NCBI GenBank assembly: GCA_045106955.1
Contig: JBGCFO010000003.1
Location: forward strand, 1 to 64,000
Direction: 5' to 3'
Length of the DNA stretch: 64,000 nucleotides
DNA from: JBGCFO01 sp045106955
Lineage (GTDB): Bacteria; Pseudomonadota; Alphaproteobacteria; Rickettsiales; Rickettsiaceae
Both the position numbers and the translations under genes were made by a program. The stretch's first letter is position 1. Each line of letters starts with the position of its first letter. Below the pieces are notes generated by a model that worked only from the letters and a program-made list of their open reading frames with translations, did no database searches and was not told where the DNA came from. Shown in pieces: positions 26,680 through 36,255 of the stretch.

Positions 26680-29271
26680 ATGAATGATCGATTATTAATC
26701 ATAGATGGATATAATTTCGTATTTAGAGCATATTATACTCAACCTCCTTTAAGCAATGCAAATGGCGATCCAGTTGGAGCTGTATATGGATTTACATCAA
26801 TGTTACTAAAAACAATTGATAGCTTTAAACCTAAATATGCTGTAGTTGTGTTTGATTCTGGAGAAAAAAACTTTAGACATGATTTATATGATCAATATAA
26901 GGCAAATAGACCACAATCCCCTGAGGATCTAAAACCACAATTTGCATTGGTTCGCAAAGCTGCAAAGGCTTTGGGGTTGTATATGATTGATCTAGCTGGA
27001 TATGAAGCAGATGATGTAATAGCTACAATTGCAACATCAATAAATAGAAATGCACTAGAAAAAATCATAATATCTTCTGATAAAGATTTAATGCAGCTTC
27101 TTGATCAAGATTCAGTGAAAATGTATGATCCAATTAAGGCAAAATACATCACCAATGATGATATTGTAGAAAAATTTGGGGTATTGCCAAATAAAATACG
27201 TGATGTAATGGCTCTTACAGGAGATCAGTCTGATAATATACCTGGGGTAAAAACTATCGGCCCAAAAACAGCTGCAAATCTAATAAGACAATTTGGATCT
27301 CTCGATCAAATGTTAAATAACATAGATCAAATTACTAATGAAAGAAAAAGATCTGCCATTGAAATGCATAAAGATTTGGCTCTTCTGTCTTTTGAATTGG
27401 TTGGTTTAAAATCAGATATTAATTTACAAATTCCTCTAGATGATTTTCTATTTACAAATCCTGATCAAGAAGAAATATCTCTATTTTTAAATGAACATGG
27501 ATTTAAATCTTTACATAAAAGAATAGCAAATTTATTTCAAATAGAAATTATTAATAATCATAAATCTCATACTCCTAAAAAAATCAATCAGATAAAGACT
27601 GAGGTATTAAGCGAGGATAATATCAAACAACTCACTGATCTAAAGAATAGTTCAGGCATTGTAATAATTGATATTTTTTCTTGTAAGGAATTTAGTCAAA
27701 TATTGCTAATCAATGTATCAAATAACTATTATTACTGCCAAGTAAATAATAGTTATCTAAAAGACATATTGGAAATTATAGAAGATGAATCTGTTAAAAA
27801 AATAACATACAGCATAAGAGCATTATATGAAAATCTAGAAAATATACTTAATTCTCAAGACTTTACAATTCACTCTTGTGAATCAATTGAGCTTATGAAA
27901 TATCTAATATCTGGAGAAAAATTTCATGATCAAAATAAACAAAAACATGAATATGGTAATTTAGATGAATTTCTAGATTATTGCATCACATCTATTAATC
28001 ATACTAGGGATTTATATTGGGATTTACTCGGACAAATAAGAGATACAAAATTGCTAAATTTATACTGCGATATTGATACTCCATTATCTCACATACTTAA
28101 TCAAATTAAACGTCATGGAATAAAAATAGACATAGAATATCTTGCCTTGCTATCTAAAAAACTTGAAATGAAACTCAATGATATAGAGCAACAAATTTTT
28201 CAAATTAGTGAAGTCGAATTTAATATCTCATCGCCAAAGCAATTAGGTAATGTATTATTTGATAAAATGAGATTGCCTTTTGGAAAATCATCTCCAAAAA
28301 CAAAATCTTATAGCACATCAGTTGAAATACTAGAAAAACTTAGCTCCGAAGGTCATGTTATTGCAGATTTATTACTAATGTGGAGACAATTTACAAAACT
28401 CAAAAATACATATACAGATGCATTACCAAAGCATGCTCAAGCTCAAGATAGAATACATACAACATTACTGCAAACATCAACTATCACAGCTCGTTTAAGC
28501 TCGCAACATCCAAATTTGCAAAATATCCCAATCCGATCAGAAGAAGGGTCAAAAATTCGCAAAGCCTTTATAGCAAAAGATAATTGTAAGATAATCTCTG
28601 CAGATTATTCTCAGATAGAACTTAGAATATTTGCTCAAATGGCAAATATAGAAAAGCTAAAAATAGCTTTTATTAATGGTCATGATATACATAGCAAAAC
28701 TGCATCTGATATATTCAATATCAGTCAGGAAAATATTACTAGTGAGCATAGAAGGAGTGCAAAAGCAATTAATTTTGGCATTATATATGGAATTAGCCCT
28801 TTTGGATTAGCGAAACAGCTTAATATATCAACGCAAAATGCAAAAGAATATATTGAGCATTACTTCGATCAATATCCTGGAATTGAAACCTATATGCAAG
28901 ATACAATAAATTATGCTAAGGCTCATGGGTACGTTAAAAATATATTTAATCGCAAACTATTTATACCTTCCATTAACGATAAAAATTTTGCTATTCGTCA
29001 ATTCGCTCAACGTAGCTGTATCAACGCTCCAATACAAAGTACTAGTGCAGATATGATTAAAATAGCAATGATTGATATATCTTCTTTCTTACAAAAAAAT
29101 AATTTTAAAACTAAAATTCTACTTCAAATACACGACGAACTTTTATTTGAAGCTCCTGAGGATGAAATAGATCAAGTAGTGCAAGCTATAAAACGTATAA
29201 TGGAAACTAATTCTATATTACAAATTCCAATTATAGTAGATATAACGTATGGAAATACCTGGCTATCGTAA
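26680..29271 (+). CDS. polA: DNA polymerase I
   Basis: PolA fills gaps and removes RNA primers. The 863-residue protein has an intact 5' nuclease domain (about 1-290: IDGYNFVFRAYY, YEADDVIATIA, GDQSDNIPGVKTIGPKTAA). The polymerase domain (about 490-863) is intact: motif A SADYSQIELR, motif B RRSAKAINFGIIYG, motif C LQIHDELLFEA. The middle 3'-5' exonuclease region is present in length but not in residues. Motif I reads IIDIFS where DxE is expected, and the ExoII and ExoIII Asp motifs are not recognisable, so proofreading is predicted to be absent. A 319-base gap follows. Confidence 0.96.
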   Translation: MNDRLLIIDGYNFVFRAYYTQPPLSNANGDPVGAVYGFTSMLLKTIDSFKPKYAVVVFDSGEKNFRHDLYDQYKANRPQSPEDLKPQFALVRKAAKALGLYMIDLAGYEADDVIATIATSINRNALEKIIISSDKDLMQLLDQDSVKMYDPIKAKYITNDDIVEKFGVLPNKIRDVMALTGDQSDNIPGVKTIGPKTAANLIRQFGSLDQMLNNIDQITNERKRSAIEMHKDLALLSFELVGLKSDINLQIPLDDFLFTNPDQEEISLFLNEHGFKSLHKRIANLFQIEIINNHKSHTPKKINQIKTEVLSEDNIKQLTDLKNSSGIVIIDIFSCKEFSQILLINVSNNYYYCQVNNSYLKDILEIIEDESVKKITYSIRALYENLENILNSQDFTIHSCESIELMKYLISGEKFHDQNKQKHEYGNLDEFLDYCITSINHTRDLYWDLLGQIRDTKLLNLYCDIDTPLSHILNQIKRHGIKIDIEYLALLSKKLEMKLNDIEQQIFQISEVEFNISSPKQLGNVLFDKMRLPFGKSSPKTKSYSTSVEILEKLSSEGHVIADLLLMWRQFTKLKNTYTDALPKHAQAQDRIHTTLLQTSTITARLSSQHPNLQNIPIRSEEGSKIRKAFIAKDNCKIISADYSQIELRIFAQMANIEKLKIAFINGHDIHSKTASDIFNISQENITSEHRRSAKAINFGIIYGISPFGLAKQLNISTQNAKEYIEHYFDQYPGIETYMQDTINYAKAHGYVKNIFNRKLFIPSINDKNFAIRQFAQRSCINAPIQSTSADMIKIAMIDISSFLQKNNFKTKILLQIHDELLFEAPEDEIDQVVQAIKRIMETNSILQIPIIVDITYGNTWLS

Positions 29272-29280
29272 AGCAATGTA

Positions 29281-29590
29281 ATAATAAGATAATGTTAAAC
29301 TCAAAAAAGCATGCAGTGATTTAAGAAAGGAATGATTTGATCATAGAACAATTAAATGCTGCAAATCTCATTAACGCTAATTTGATAATTATTCCATATC
29401 TGTTTGTAAAAAATACTAACACTCAATCAACTAATCAAACCGTTGCATTTTCTCCTGATAGAAATTTTGACAAACAATGATTTATTTTGGCAATGTATTT
29501 TGAAGGTTTTTACACCTTAAAAATACAAATGACGTTGTCCACATACAATATTGGCCAATATTATTACATGTACTATCCAATAGAATAGCT
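29281..29590 (-). pseudogene. Probable eroded C-terminal remnant of the GTA tail gene
   Basis: No intact gene fills this gap after polA. Reading the minus strand beyond the stop of the GTA gene, but in a shifted frame, gives FVKISIRRKCNGLIS (about 29428-29475), then after a stop IWNNYQISVNEICSI and LFYDQII. The order resembles the region of RcGTA-type tail proteins where a linker is followed by a G-x-I-S-W-RRTRI segment, now broken by stops and at least one frameshift. This is an eye alignment, not a search. On the plus strand a 47-codon TTG-started ORF (29337-29480) with an AAGAAAGG ribosome site also exists, but I think it is fortuitous. Confidence 0.35.
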
Positions 29591-32500
29591 CTAAACAATT
29601 GGTATTTGTGTTTCAATATCACTATCAAGCTTAAAATGGAGTATCGTATCTTTTGTTAAATGAGCTATTGGTAATAAGTATGAATATGATGCTAATATTA
29701 TAAATTGCTCGCCATAAAAATGGTTTCTTCGATTAGTTTCATATAAACCTCTATATATCCTAGTAACTTGGTATATATCATCACCTAATGATTCAAATGA
29801 ATCAAATCGAATAATCTCATCACCCCACATCGCCAGATTTAAGCTAGATGAATTTTTATTGACACTATCTTTAAAATTTCTACATTGCACTTGAATCGTA
29901 GTGTTGTCTTCTCCTACTTCCATTTCTATATTATCTTCTTGATTAAAATACAAAACTATTCCTATAGCACTATTAGAGCTAATTTGAGCAATATAATAAT
30001 AATCTTCATTTTCTTTAGTTTTAAGATATAGTTTTTTTGATTGCGCTCCAGATAAGTATAAAGCCATATATGGCATCATAATTGCTGCATTATCATTATC
30101 AATTAAAAACGGCAATTTTAGAATTTTCAACTCATCTTGATCGATTACATTGCATTTCAATGATTGTAGTGGCCTATAATTTAGCATATTATAGCTCAAA
30201 ACATTATCAACAATACCTGTGATTCTTACATGTCTAGATGATAACTCTATATCTATCAAACGAATGTTATATTCAAAACCTAAATGAGTAAAACGAACGA
30301 AATCTGTAGGTCTATAAGCAAAAACATAATCAGGTAGTATAAATCTTACAATTTTACTTTCAATTGCAGCATTTTGTAAAATCATATTTCCTAGCCTATT
30401 AATCTCTTGATACGATCCTACAATTGGCAAAGAAATATTACTAGTCTTTACACAAGAATATTTCCGCTCAGAATGAGTATAGCATGTATCTATTTTATAA
30501 TCGTCATGATAATTAATATAAGAAATATTAATTGCATTGATAATATTTGATTCTGATATGTCTTCTCGTTGGAAATAACTAACATTAGATTGTAATTTTA
30601 TAAAATCCTGCGAAGTAATATCATAAGAAATACCGTACCCTCTCTTGATAAAAGAAATTCGATCAAAATCATTTGCTATCAAATCAAAAAAATAACATAC
30701 TCTCAATAAATTAATTATATCCATAGCACTCATGTTAGGTTTATTAAAGCATAAACCATCTATAGATTCATCAAGCTGTGTTACATCGATTCTATCAATC
30801 TCTATCATGGATTTTAAAGATAATTCACATAATATCTTTGCGAGTGTAACAGAAGAAAATTTATGATTTACCCAATGCCCCTTCTCCCATAAATATTCAT
30901 CATGCCAAATATTCATATGAGGCCAAGCAGGATAAGGTCTAGCATCCCATGTCCAGAGAAACATTTGCTCAATATATTCTTCTTTTTGCCAATACTCAAT
31001 AAATGCTTTGATAGACCTCCTTTGAATAGCAAAATCTACACATCCATTTGAGTATCTAGGAATTCCTCCATCTCTACATTTAGGATCAAAAAAAACATTT
31101 GGCTGATTTGGAGCTTTATCAATTGAAGGAAATCCAAATTCTGTAAACCATATTTTTTTCATTCTTGGCTTCCATGAAGTCTTATTTCCATCTGGATTAT
31201 AATGATCATTTTCCCACCAATAGCGTATATTCTTCCAGGCATATCTTAGATCTATATCAAAATGTTTATTATCATTATAATAATCTACGTAATAATCATA
31301 ACCTTCTCCAGAATAACAACCTTCAAATATTTCTTGCGAACTAATATTCGAATTATTGTTTCTTGTAATCGGAAAATAAGCATCAATTGCAACGCAGTCG
31401 ATATATTCCGATGACCATAATAAATCCAGATTATACCATCCTGAATCTGTATGGTGATATTCAGACCAATCAGCTGCTTAAGTAACGATCGTATGATTTC
31501 CTACTATATCTTTTACTAACTGAGCTAATTGAAGAAATTCATTTACAGCTGGAAATTCATCATCACCATTTATAATTTTAGTAAGCCCAATATATTCAGA
31601 TCCGATAAGTATAGCATCGATTTTGTCTTTACATAAATTTGCATAATGCAATATGAATTGATTATAACCTTCATCTTTGTGAAAAAAATCTGCAACCTCT
31701 GATGATCTACATGTAATGTGGCCGCGCCAAGGTTTACTGTGAACGTCTAAAAATACCATTGGATATAATGCCACTTTAATTCCACGTAATCTTAACTCAT
31801 CTAAATAACGTAACAAACTTTCATCGCTCACGGTACCACCATAATTTGGATTTCCTAATTGATCTTTAGAAATAAGCGGAGAATTATATCGATTATATCG
31901 ACCTACTCTCCATTCTTCAGAATATGTTACATTTGAATCATTAAACTCTATATAAGGACGAATTATACATTTTGACGCGTCTAAATCATTGCCAAACCAG
32001 CATACTACAACTGATATCCATTCTATGTTTGGACAAACTTGCTGCAATTGATTTAAACTATGAATACTATCTGCAATATTTAAATAATTATGCATATTGA
32101 TAGTTTTTGATGACAACTGAACTCCATAGTCATTATTTACATATTTATATTGAATCTTGGTATCATACACAAACTCTCCTGAGCCTGGAATCATTACCAT
32201 AGAATTGATCATATCTTCAACGCAAATTAATGCTGATTCATCAATTTGAGCTTTTCTTAATACTTCAAAAGAAAGCTTTGGTATCATATTACCAAAATCA
32301 ATCAATGGTAATTCTTCAAACACAATGTAAGCAAAATCACGAAATGCAGGGGTTTTATCAACTCCATCGTGTAATTTAATTAATAATTCATCCGGCAACT
32401 GATCTTCAGAACCCTTATATAGTCTAAAATTATATCGCTTTAAATCAATTATCTCACCATTAGTCCAAACTCTAATAATATCTTCAATCTCTCCTTCGCA

Positions 32501-32884
32501 AATCATAAATGCGCATGAAATATAATATTCATAGTTTGTGTAATATGAAATCGAGGTTTTTTGTTTGTGTAGAATATCAAATGGATGATGATAATACTTA
32601 GCTTTTTCAGTTGATATAGATTTTACATGAATTTTATCTGAGCAAAATATCTTGGCTTCAACCTTAGCAAAACCAAAAATCAATGATATTGGATCTCCAT
32701 AGCAAAGAACAGAGGAAGAAAAACTTTCTGATAATGTCTGAAAAAATTGACGCTCTTCTGGTGTACGCAATGAATTCTCAAGATAATTTCCAATCATTTG
32801 GCCAGCAAATCGACCAATTGTAGATAATATGCCATTACCAGCTAACTTCCAGGCTACAGCGCTTAATAATTGACCAAGCATCAA
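29591..32884 (-). pseudogene. GTA tail/TIM-barrel protein gene interrupted by one in-frame stop
   Basis: Two ORFs in one frame (31478-32884, 468 codons; 29591-31162, 523 codons from its first ATG) form a single 1097-codon reading frame broken only by a TAA at 31478-31480. I translated the intervening bases and found no other stop. The joined protein resembles the large tail protein of Rhodobacter-type gene transfer agents (rcc01698, g15). It has an N-terminal MLGQLLSAVAWKLAG, a glycoside-hydrolase-like TIM barrel with IGSEYIGLTKI, AADWSEYHHTDSGWYNLDLLW and WFTEFGFPSIDKAPNQPNVF, then a phage-tail domain. The stop replaces the Tyr expected in VTYAADWSEY. Family members are longer at the C terminus. 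No other GTA genes are nearby. It is probably a young pseudogene; readthrough or a sequencing error must be excluded. Confidence 0.85.
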
Positions 32885-33101
32885 TATATAATATTTAATT
32901 ACTAAATTAACATTATAAAAACATTAACAAAGTAAAATTAATACGCTAAGAACATCTTATTGCTTTGAATTATTTTTTAAATTTATTGTTTATCATTTTG
33001 CAAATCTTAAAGAAATAACTTCGAATAAAATACTTGACTGTTTAAATAAACTTAAATACTATTCATTCATAATATATTTTAATATTAAATAATAATTACA
33101 T
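32885..33101. other. AT-rich divergent intergenic region
   Basis: This 217-base spacer separates the start of the GTA gene (minus strand) from the interrupted unknown ORF (plus strand). It is extremely AT-rich, and I see no tRNA, strong hairpin or repeated element. It presumably once held the promoters of both genes. CTTGACTGTTTAAATAAACT near 33032 contains a TTGACT that could be a -35 box, but no matching -10 is convincing. Confidence 0.5.
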
Positions 33102-33905
33102 ATGATTAAAAGAACTCAAGCAATTTAGCATTCAATATTAAATCAAAACACACAATATCCTCTAAGCGCCCAAGATCCTAGGGCGCGAAACAATATTGAG
33201 TATTTATCAAATTTTTTACAAAAAATAAATGAATATTTTGTAAATCTTCAAAGTGATGATGATAAGCAAGAGTTTATACAGCAATTTGTTACTCAACCTC
33301 TAGACGATAATCCAGAGAGATTATCTCCAGTATTAATAGATGTGCTAAAGGAATTAGTGCCGCAATATATTCATCAAAGTTTACCAGTTAATATTGCAAT
33401 TGTTGATGTTCAGCACATGGAAACAATAATTCTTTCATTAACTCATCATAATCCTTCATTAACTCACAATGAATTATATATTAACCTTGATCCATTAGAT
33501 CATCAATTATTGCACTTGCAAGAACTGCGTACATTTATTATTTCGACATACAGCGGCTTTGGAATATATCAATATGGTGAAATTGAAGAAACATACATTA
33601 GTATTATCGATGAATTCAATCAAAGTTATTCAAAATATATCGAGGATGTCACAAACTTCAATTCAAATTTACGAAAAATATATTACAACTTTTTAGAAAT
33701 ATTATTTCATGACATCCTAATAATGAGTTCTCTACCAGAAGAAAATGATGAATTTGAATATTATTATACTTTAACTAACAATGAATTAAGTAGTATAACA
33801 GGATTCGCATTAAACTCCAGCGACGAAGTACCAACTATGTTAGAATTTGCACCAAGTAGTTCAAATATGGGCAATGTATCAACGGATGAGGAGGGAAATT
33901 TTTGA
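33102..33905 (+). pseudogene. Unknown acidic protein gene with an amber codon at position 9
   Basis: An ATG at 33102 opens MIKRTQAI, then TAG (33126-33128), then 258 further sense codons in the same frame to a TGA at 33903-33905. The first conventional start after the TAG is a GTG at 33342, but the stretch before it (for example QDPRARNNIEYLSNFLQ and DDDKQEFIQQFV) looks just as protein-like, so I place the true start upstream. The product is acidic and helical, with no signal peptide or motif I recognise; its C terminus is Ser/Asn/Glu-rich. It sits beside the broken GTA gene. Either it is a pseudogene (CAG to TAG) or translation begins at a non-standard codon after the TAG. Confidence 0.6.
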
Positions 33906-33999
33906 TCTAAATTTTTGCTAGTAGTTTATATTTTTTATTATATTAAGAATTTCGTTGTATAATATTTTAAAATTAAATCTTGTACGATAATCTTCTATA

Positions 34000-36000
34000 A
34001 TGACAAACGATCAAAGCTGTCAATTTCAAATTAAATCTAGTTACAAACCATCTGGTGATCAACCAAAAGCAATCAAGACTTTAACTAAAGGTATCAATGA
34101 TGGATTGAGATCTCAGGTGTTATTAGGTATTACAGGCTCTGGCAAAACCTTTACCATGGCAAATATCATACAAAATGTAAATCGCCCTACCATGATCATG
34201 GCTCATAATAAAACCCTTGCAGCTCAACTTTACGGAGAAATGAAAGAGTTATTTCCAAATAATGCTGTAGAATATTTTGTGTCTTATTATGATTATTATC
34301 AACCAGAAGCATATGTCGCTAGAACTGACACTTTTATCGAAAAGGACGCTTCTATTAACGAGCAAATAGATTTATTACGCCATTCTGCCACAAGATCCCT
34401 TCTAGAAAGACGTGATACGATAGTGGTATCATCAGTCTCATGCATATTTGGTATAGGATCTCCAGAAACATATTCTCAAATGAAAATCAAATTCACTTTA
34501 GGGCAAGAATATGCAAGGCAAGATATACTCAAAGACCTAGTTAATCTTCAATATGAACGCAATGATGTTGGATTTGAGAGAGGAAATTTTAGAGTAAGAG
34601 GAGATAATGTAGATATTTTTCCATCGCATTACTCGAATAGTGCATGGAGAATGATATTCTTTGGAAATGAGTTAGAAGAAATACATGAATTTGATCCCCT
34701 AACTGGACAAAAAAATAAATCTCTAGATACAATTACTGTGTATGCAAATTCACATTTTGTCAGCTCTAGAAAAATTATTGAATCAGCAATTATTTCAATC
34801 AAAGAAGAATTAAATCAACGAGTAACTTATTTAGAATCTACGGGAAAATTAGTTGAAGCACAAAGGTTATCAAGTCGTACTAAATATGACTTAGAGATGA
34901 TGATGGAAACTAATCGATGCAAAGGGATAGAAAATTATTCTCGCTTTCTCACAAACAGATCATCTGGAGAGCCCCCTCCTACCTTATTTGAATATTTACC
35001 TAACGATGCATTATTATTTGTAGATGAGAGTCATGTGACAGTTTCTCAGATTCAATCAATGTATTACGGAGATAAATCTAGAAAAGATAATTTAGTTGAG
35101 CATGGATTTAGACTACCATCTGCAAGAGATAATAGACCATTGACGTTTGAAGAATGGCAAAAATTTAGACCTCAAACTATCTTCGTATCTGCAACTCCAT
35201 CGGAATTTGAAATTCAAGAATCTAATAATGCTATAGTTGAGCAAGTGATTAGACCAACTGGCTTACTTGACCCTGTATGTATAATCAAACCAGCTACGAA
35301 TCAAGTTGAAGATGTTTTATCTGAATTGCAATTAGCAATAAGCTTAAATATGAGGGTTTTAATGACTACTTTGACTAAAAAAATGGCAGAAGATTTAACA
35401 AATTACCTACAAGGAATAGGTTACAAAGCATCGTATCTGCATTCTGAGGTACTTACTTTAGAACGAATAGAAATTATACAAGATTTGCGTAAAGGAAATA
35501 TAGATATAATAGTAGGTATTAACTTACTCAGAGAAGGATTAGATATACCAGAATGTGGTTTAGTTGTAATATTTGATGCTGATAAAGAGGGTTTTTTAAG
35601 ATCAAAGGTCTCATTGATACAAACTATTGGCCGCGCTGCTCGAAACGACCAAGGACGAGTGATACTTTATGCGGATAACATTACTAAATCAATTCAATAT
35701 GCTATTGATGAAACAAAAAGAAGGCGCGAGCTTCAAATAAAATATAATAAACAAAATAATATTACTCCGAAAACAATCAATAGAAAAATTCATGACATCA
35801 TCAACTCAGTTCAGCAAGATAGTACAAAGAATATTTCAAAAGAAATGCATGTTTTATTGAAAAATCCATCTAAATTAAAAAAGTATGTAGAAAAATTAAA
35901 AAAAGAAATGCACGTAGCTGCGAATAACTTAGAATTTGAAGATGCAGCAAAAATTCGAGACCAAATAGAATTAGTAGAACAAAATATGTTAAAAATATAA
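34000..36000 (+). CDS. uvrB: UvrABC excision repair subunit UvrB
   Basis: UvrB is the damage-verifying helicase-like subunit of nucleotide excision repair. The 666-residue protein has Walker A GITGSGKTFTMAN near residue 43, the beta-hairpin region YYDYYQPEAYV near 96, DESHVTVSQ (DEAD-like box) near 343, the helicase C-terminal motifs DIIVGINLLREGLDIPE and QTIGRAARN, and a terminal UVR domain (about 628-663) that contacts UvrC. The length and domains are complete. It is a stable marker between the decayed GTA zone and the repeat-protein island. Confidence 0.97.
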   Translation: MTNDQSCQFQIKSSYKPSGDQPKAIKTLTKGINDGLRSQVLLGITGSGKTFTMANIIQNVNRPTMIMAHNKTLAAQLYGEMKELFPNNAVEYFVSYYDYYQPEAYVARTDTFIEKDASINEQIDLLRHSATRSLLERRDTIVVSSVSCIFGIGSPETYSQMKIKFTLGQEYARQDILKDLVNLQYERNDVGFERGNFRVRGDNVDIFPSHYSNSAWRMIFFGNELEEIHEFDPLTGQKNKSLDTITVYANSHFVSSRKIIESAIISIKEELNQRVTYLESTGKLVEAQRLSSRTKYDLEMMMETNRCKGIENYSRFLTNRSSGEPPPTLFEYLPNDALLFVDESHVTVSQIQSMYYGDKSRKDNLVEHGFRLPSARDNRPLTFEEWQKFRPQTIFVSATPSEFEIQESNNAIVEQVIRPTGLLDPVCIIKPATNQVEDVLSELQLAISLNMRVLMTTLTKKMAEDLTNYLQGIGYKASYLHSEVLTLERIEIIQDLRKGNIDIIVGINLLREGLDIPECGLVVIFDADKEGFLRSKVSLIQTIGRAARNDQGRVILYADNITKSIQYAIDETKRRRELQIKYNKQNNITPKTINRKIHDIINSVQQDSTKNISKEMHVLLKNPSKLKKYVEKLKKEMHVAANNLEFEDAAKIRDQIELVEQNMLKI

Positions 36001-36255
36001 ACTGAAATTCATTGCTCTTAGGTGTTTAATAATATTGACTGATTTCCTTATTAATTAACCCCAGTTTCGTATTGGAAAAATGGTTTAGATAATACGATTT
36101 AATTAGAGCATAGGTTATTTTTTTAAACAAAATAAATAAGGGATTGGTATAACTAAAGGTTAGATTTATAAAGATAGGCGAACTGAAGCAATAGATGCGA
36201 CAGAACTATGGTACGCCTCCAACGTATATAAGTCACAGGAGCATTTATCATAGAT
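36001..36255. other. Intergenic segment with an IS-end-like sequence
   Basis: No gene is visible in these 255 bases. The part at 36051-36128 (TTAATTAACCCCAGT...GCATAGGTTATTTT) aligns by eye in the same orientation with 37983-38057 (ATAATTAACCTCAGT...TATAGGCTATTTT), the segment next to the IS982 remnant. The similarity suggests that both are ends of related mobile elements or copies of one repeat. The remainder, up to 36255, has higher GC than average and no recognised structure. Confidence 0.4.

Noticed and set aside
29337..29480. 47-codon TTG-started ORF with a good ribosome site after polA
   Set aside because: Short and without similarity; the opposite strand better matches a decayed GTA gene end.
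31163..31477. A programmed frameshift or intergenic region between the two GTA ORFs
   Set aside because: Both ORFs are in the same frame and the whole interval is open; only one TAA separates them.
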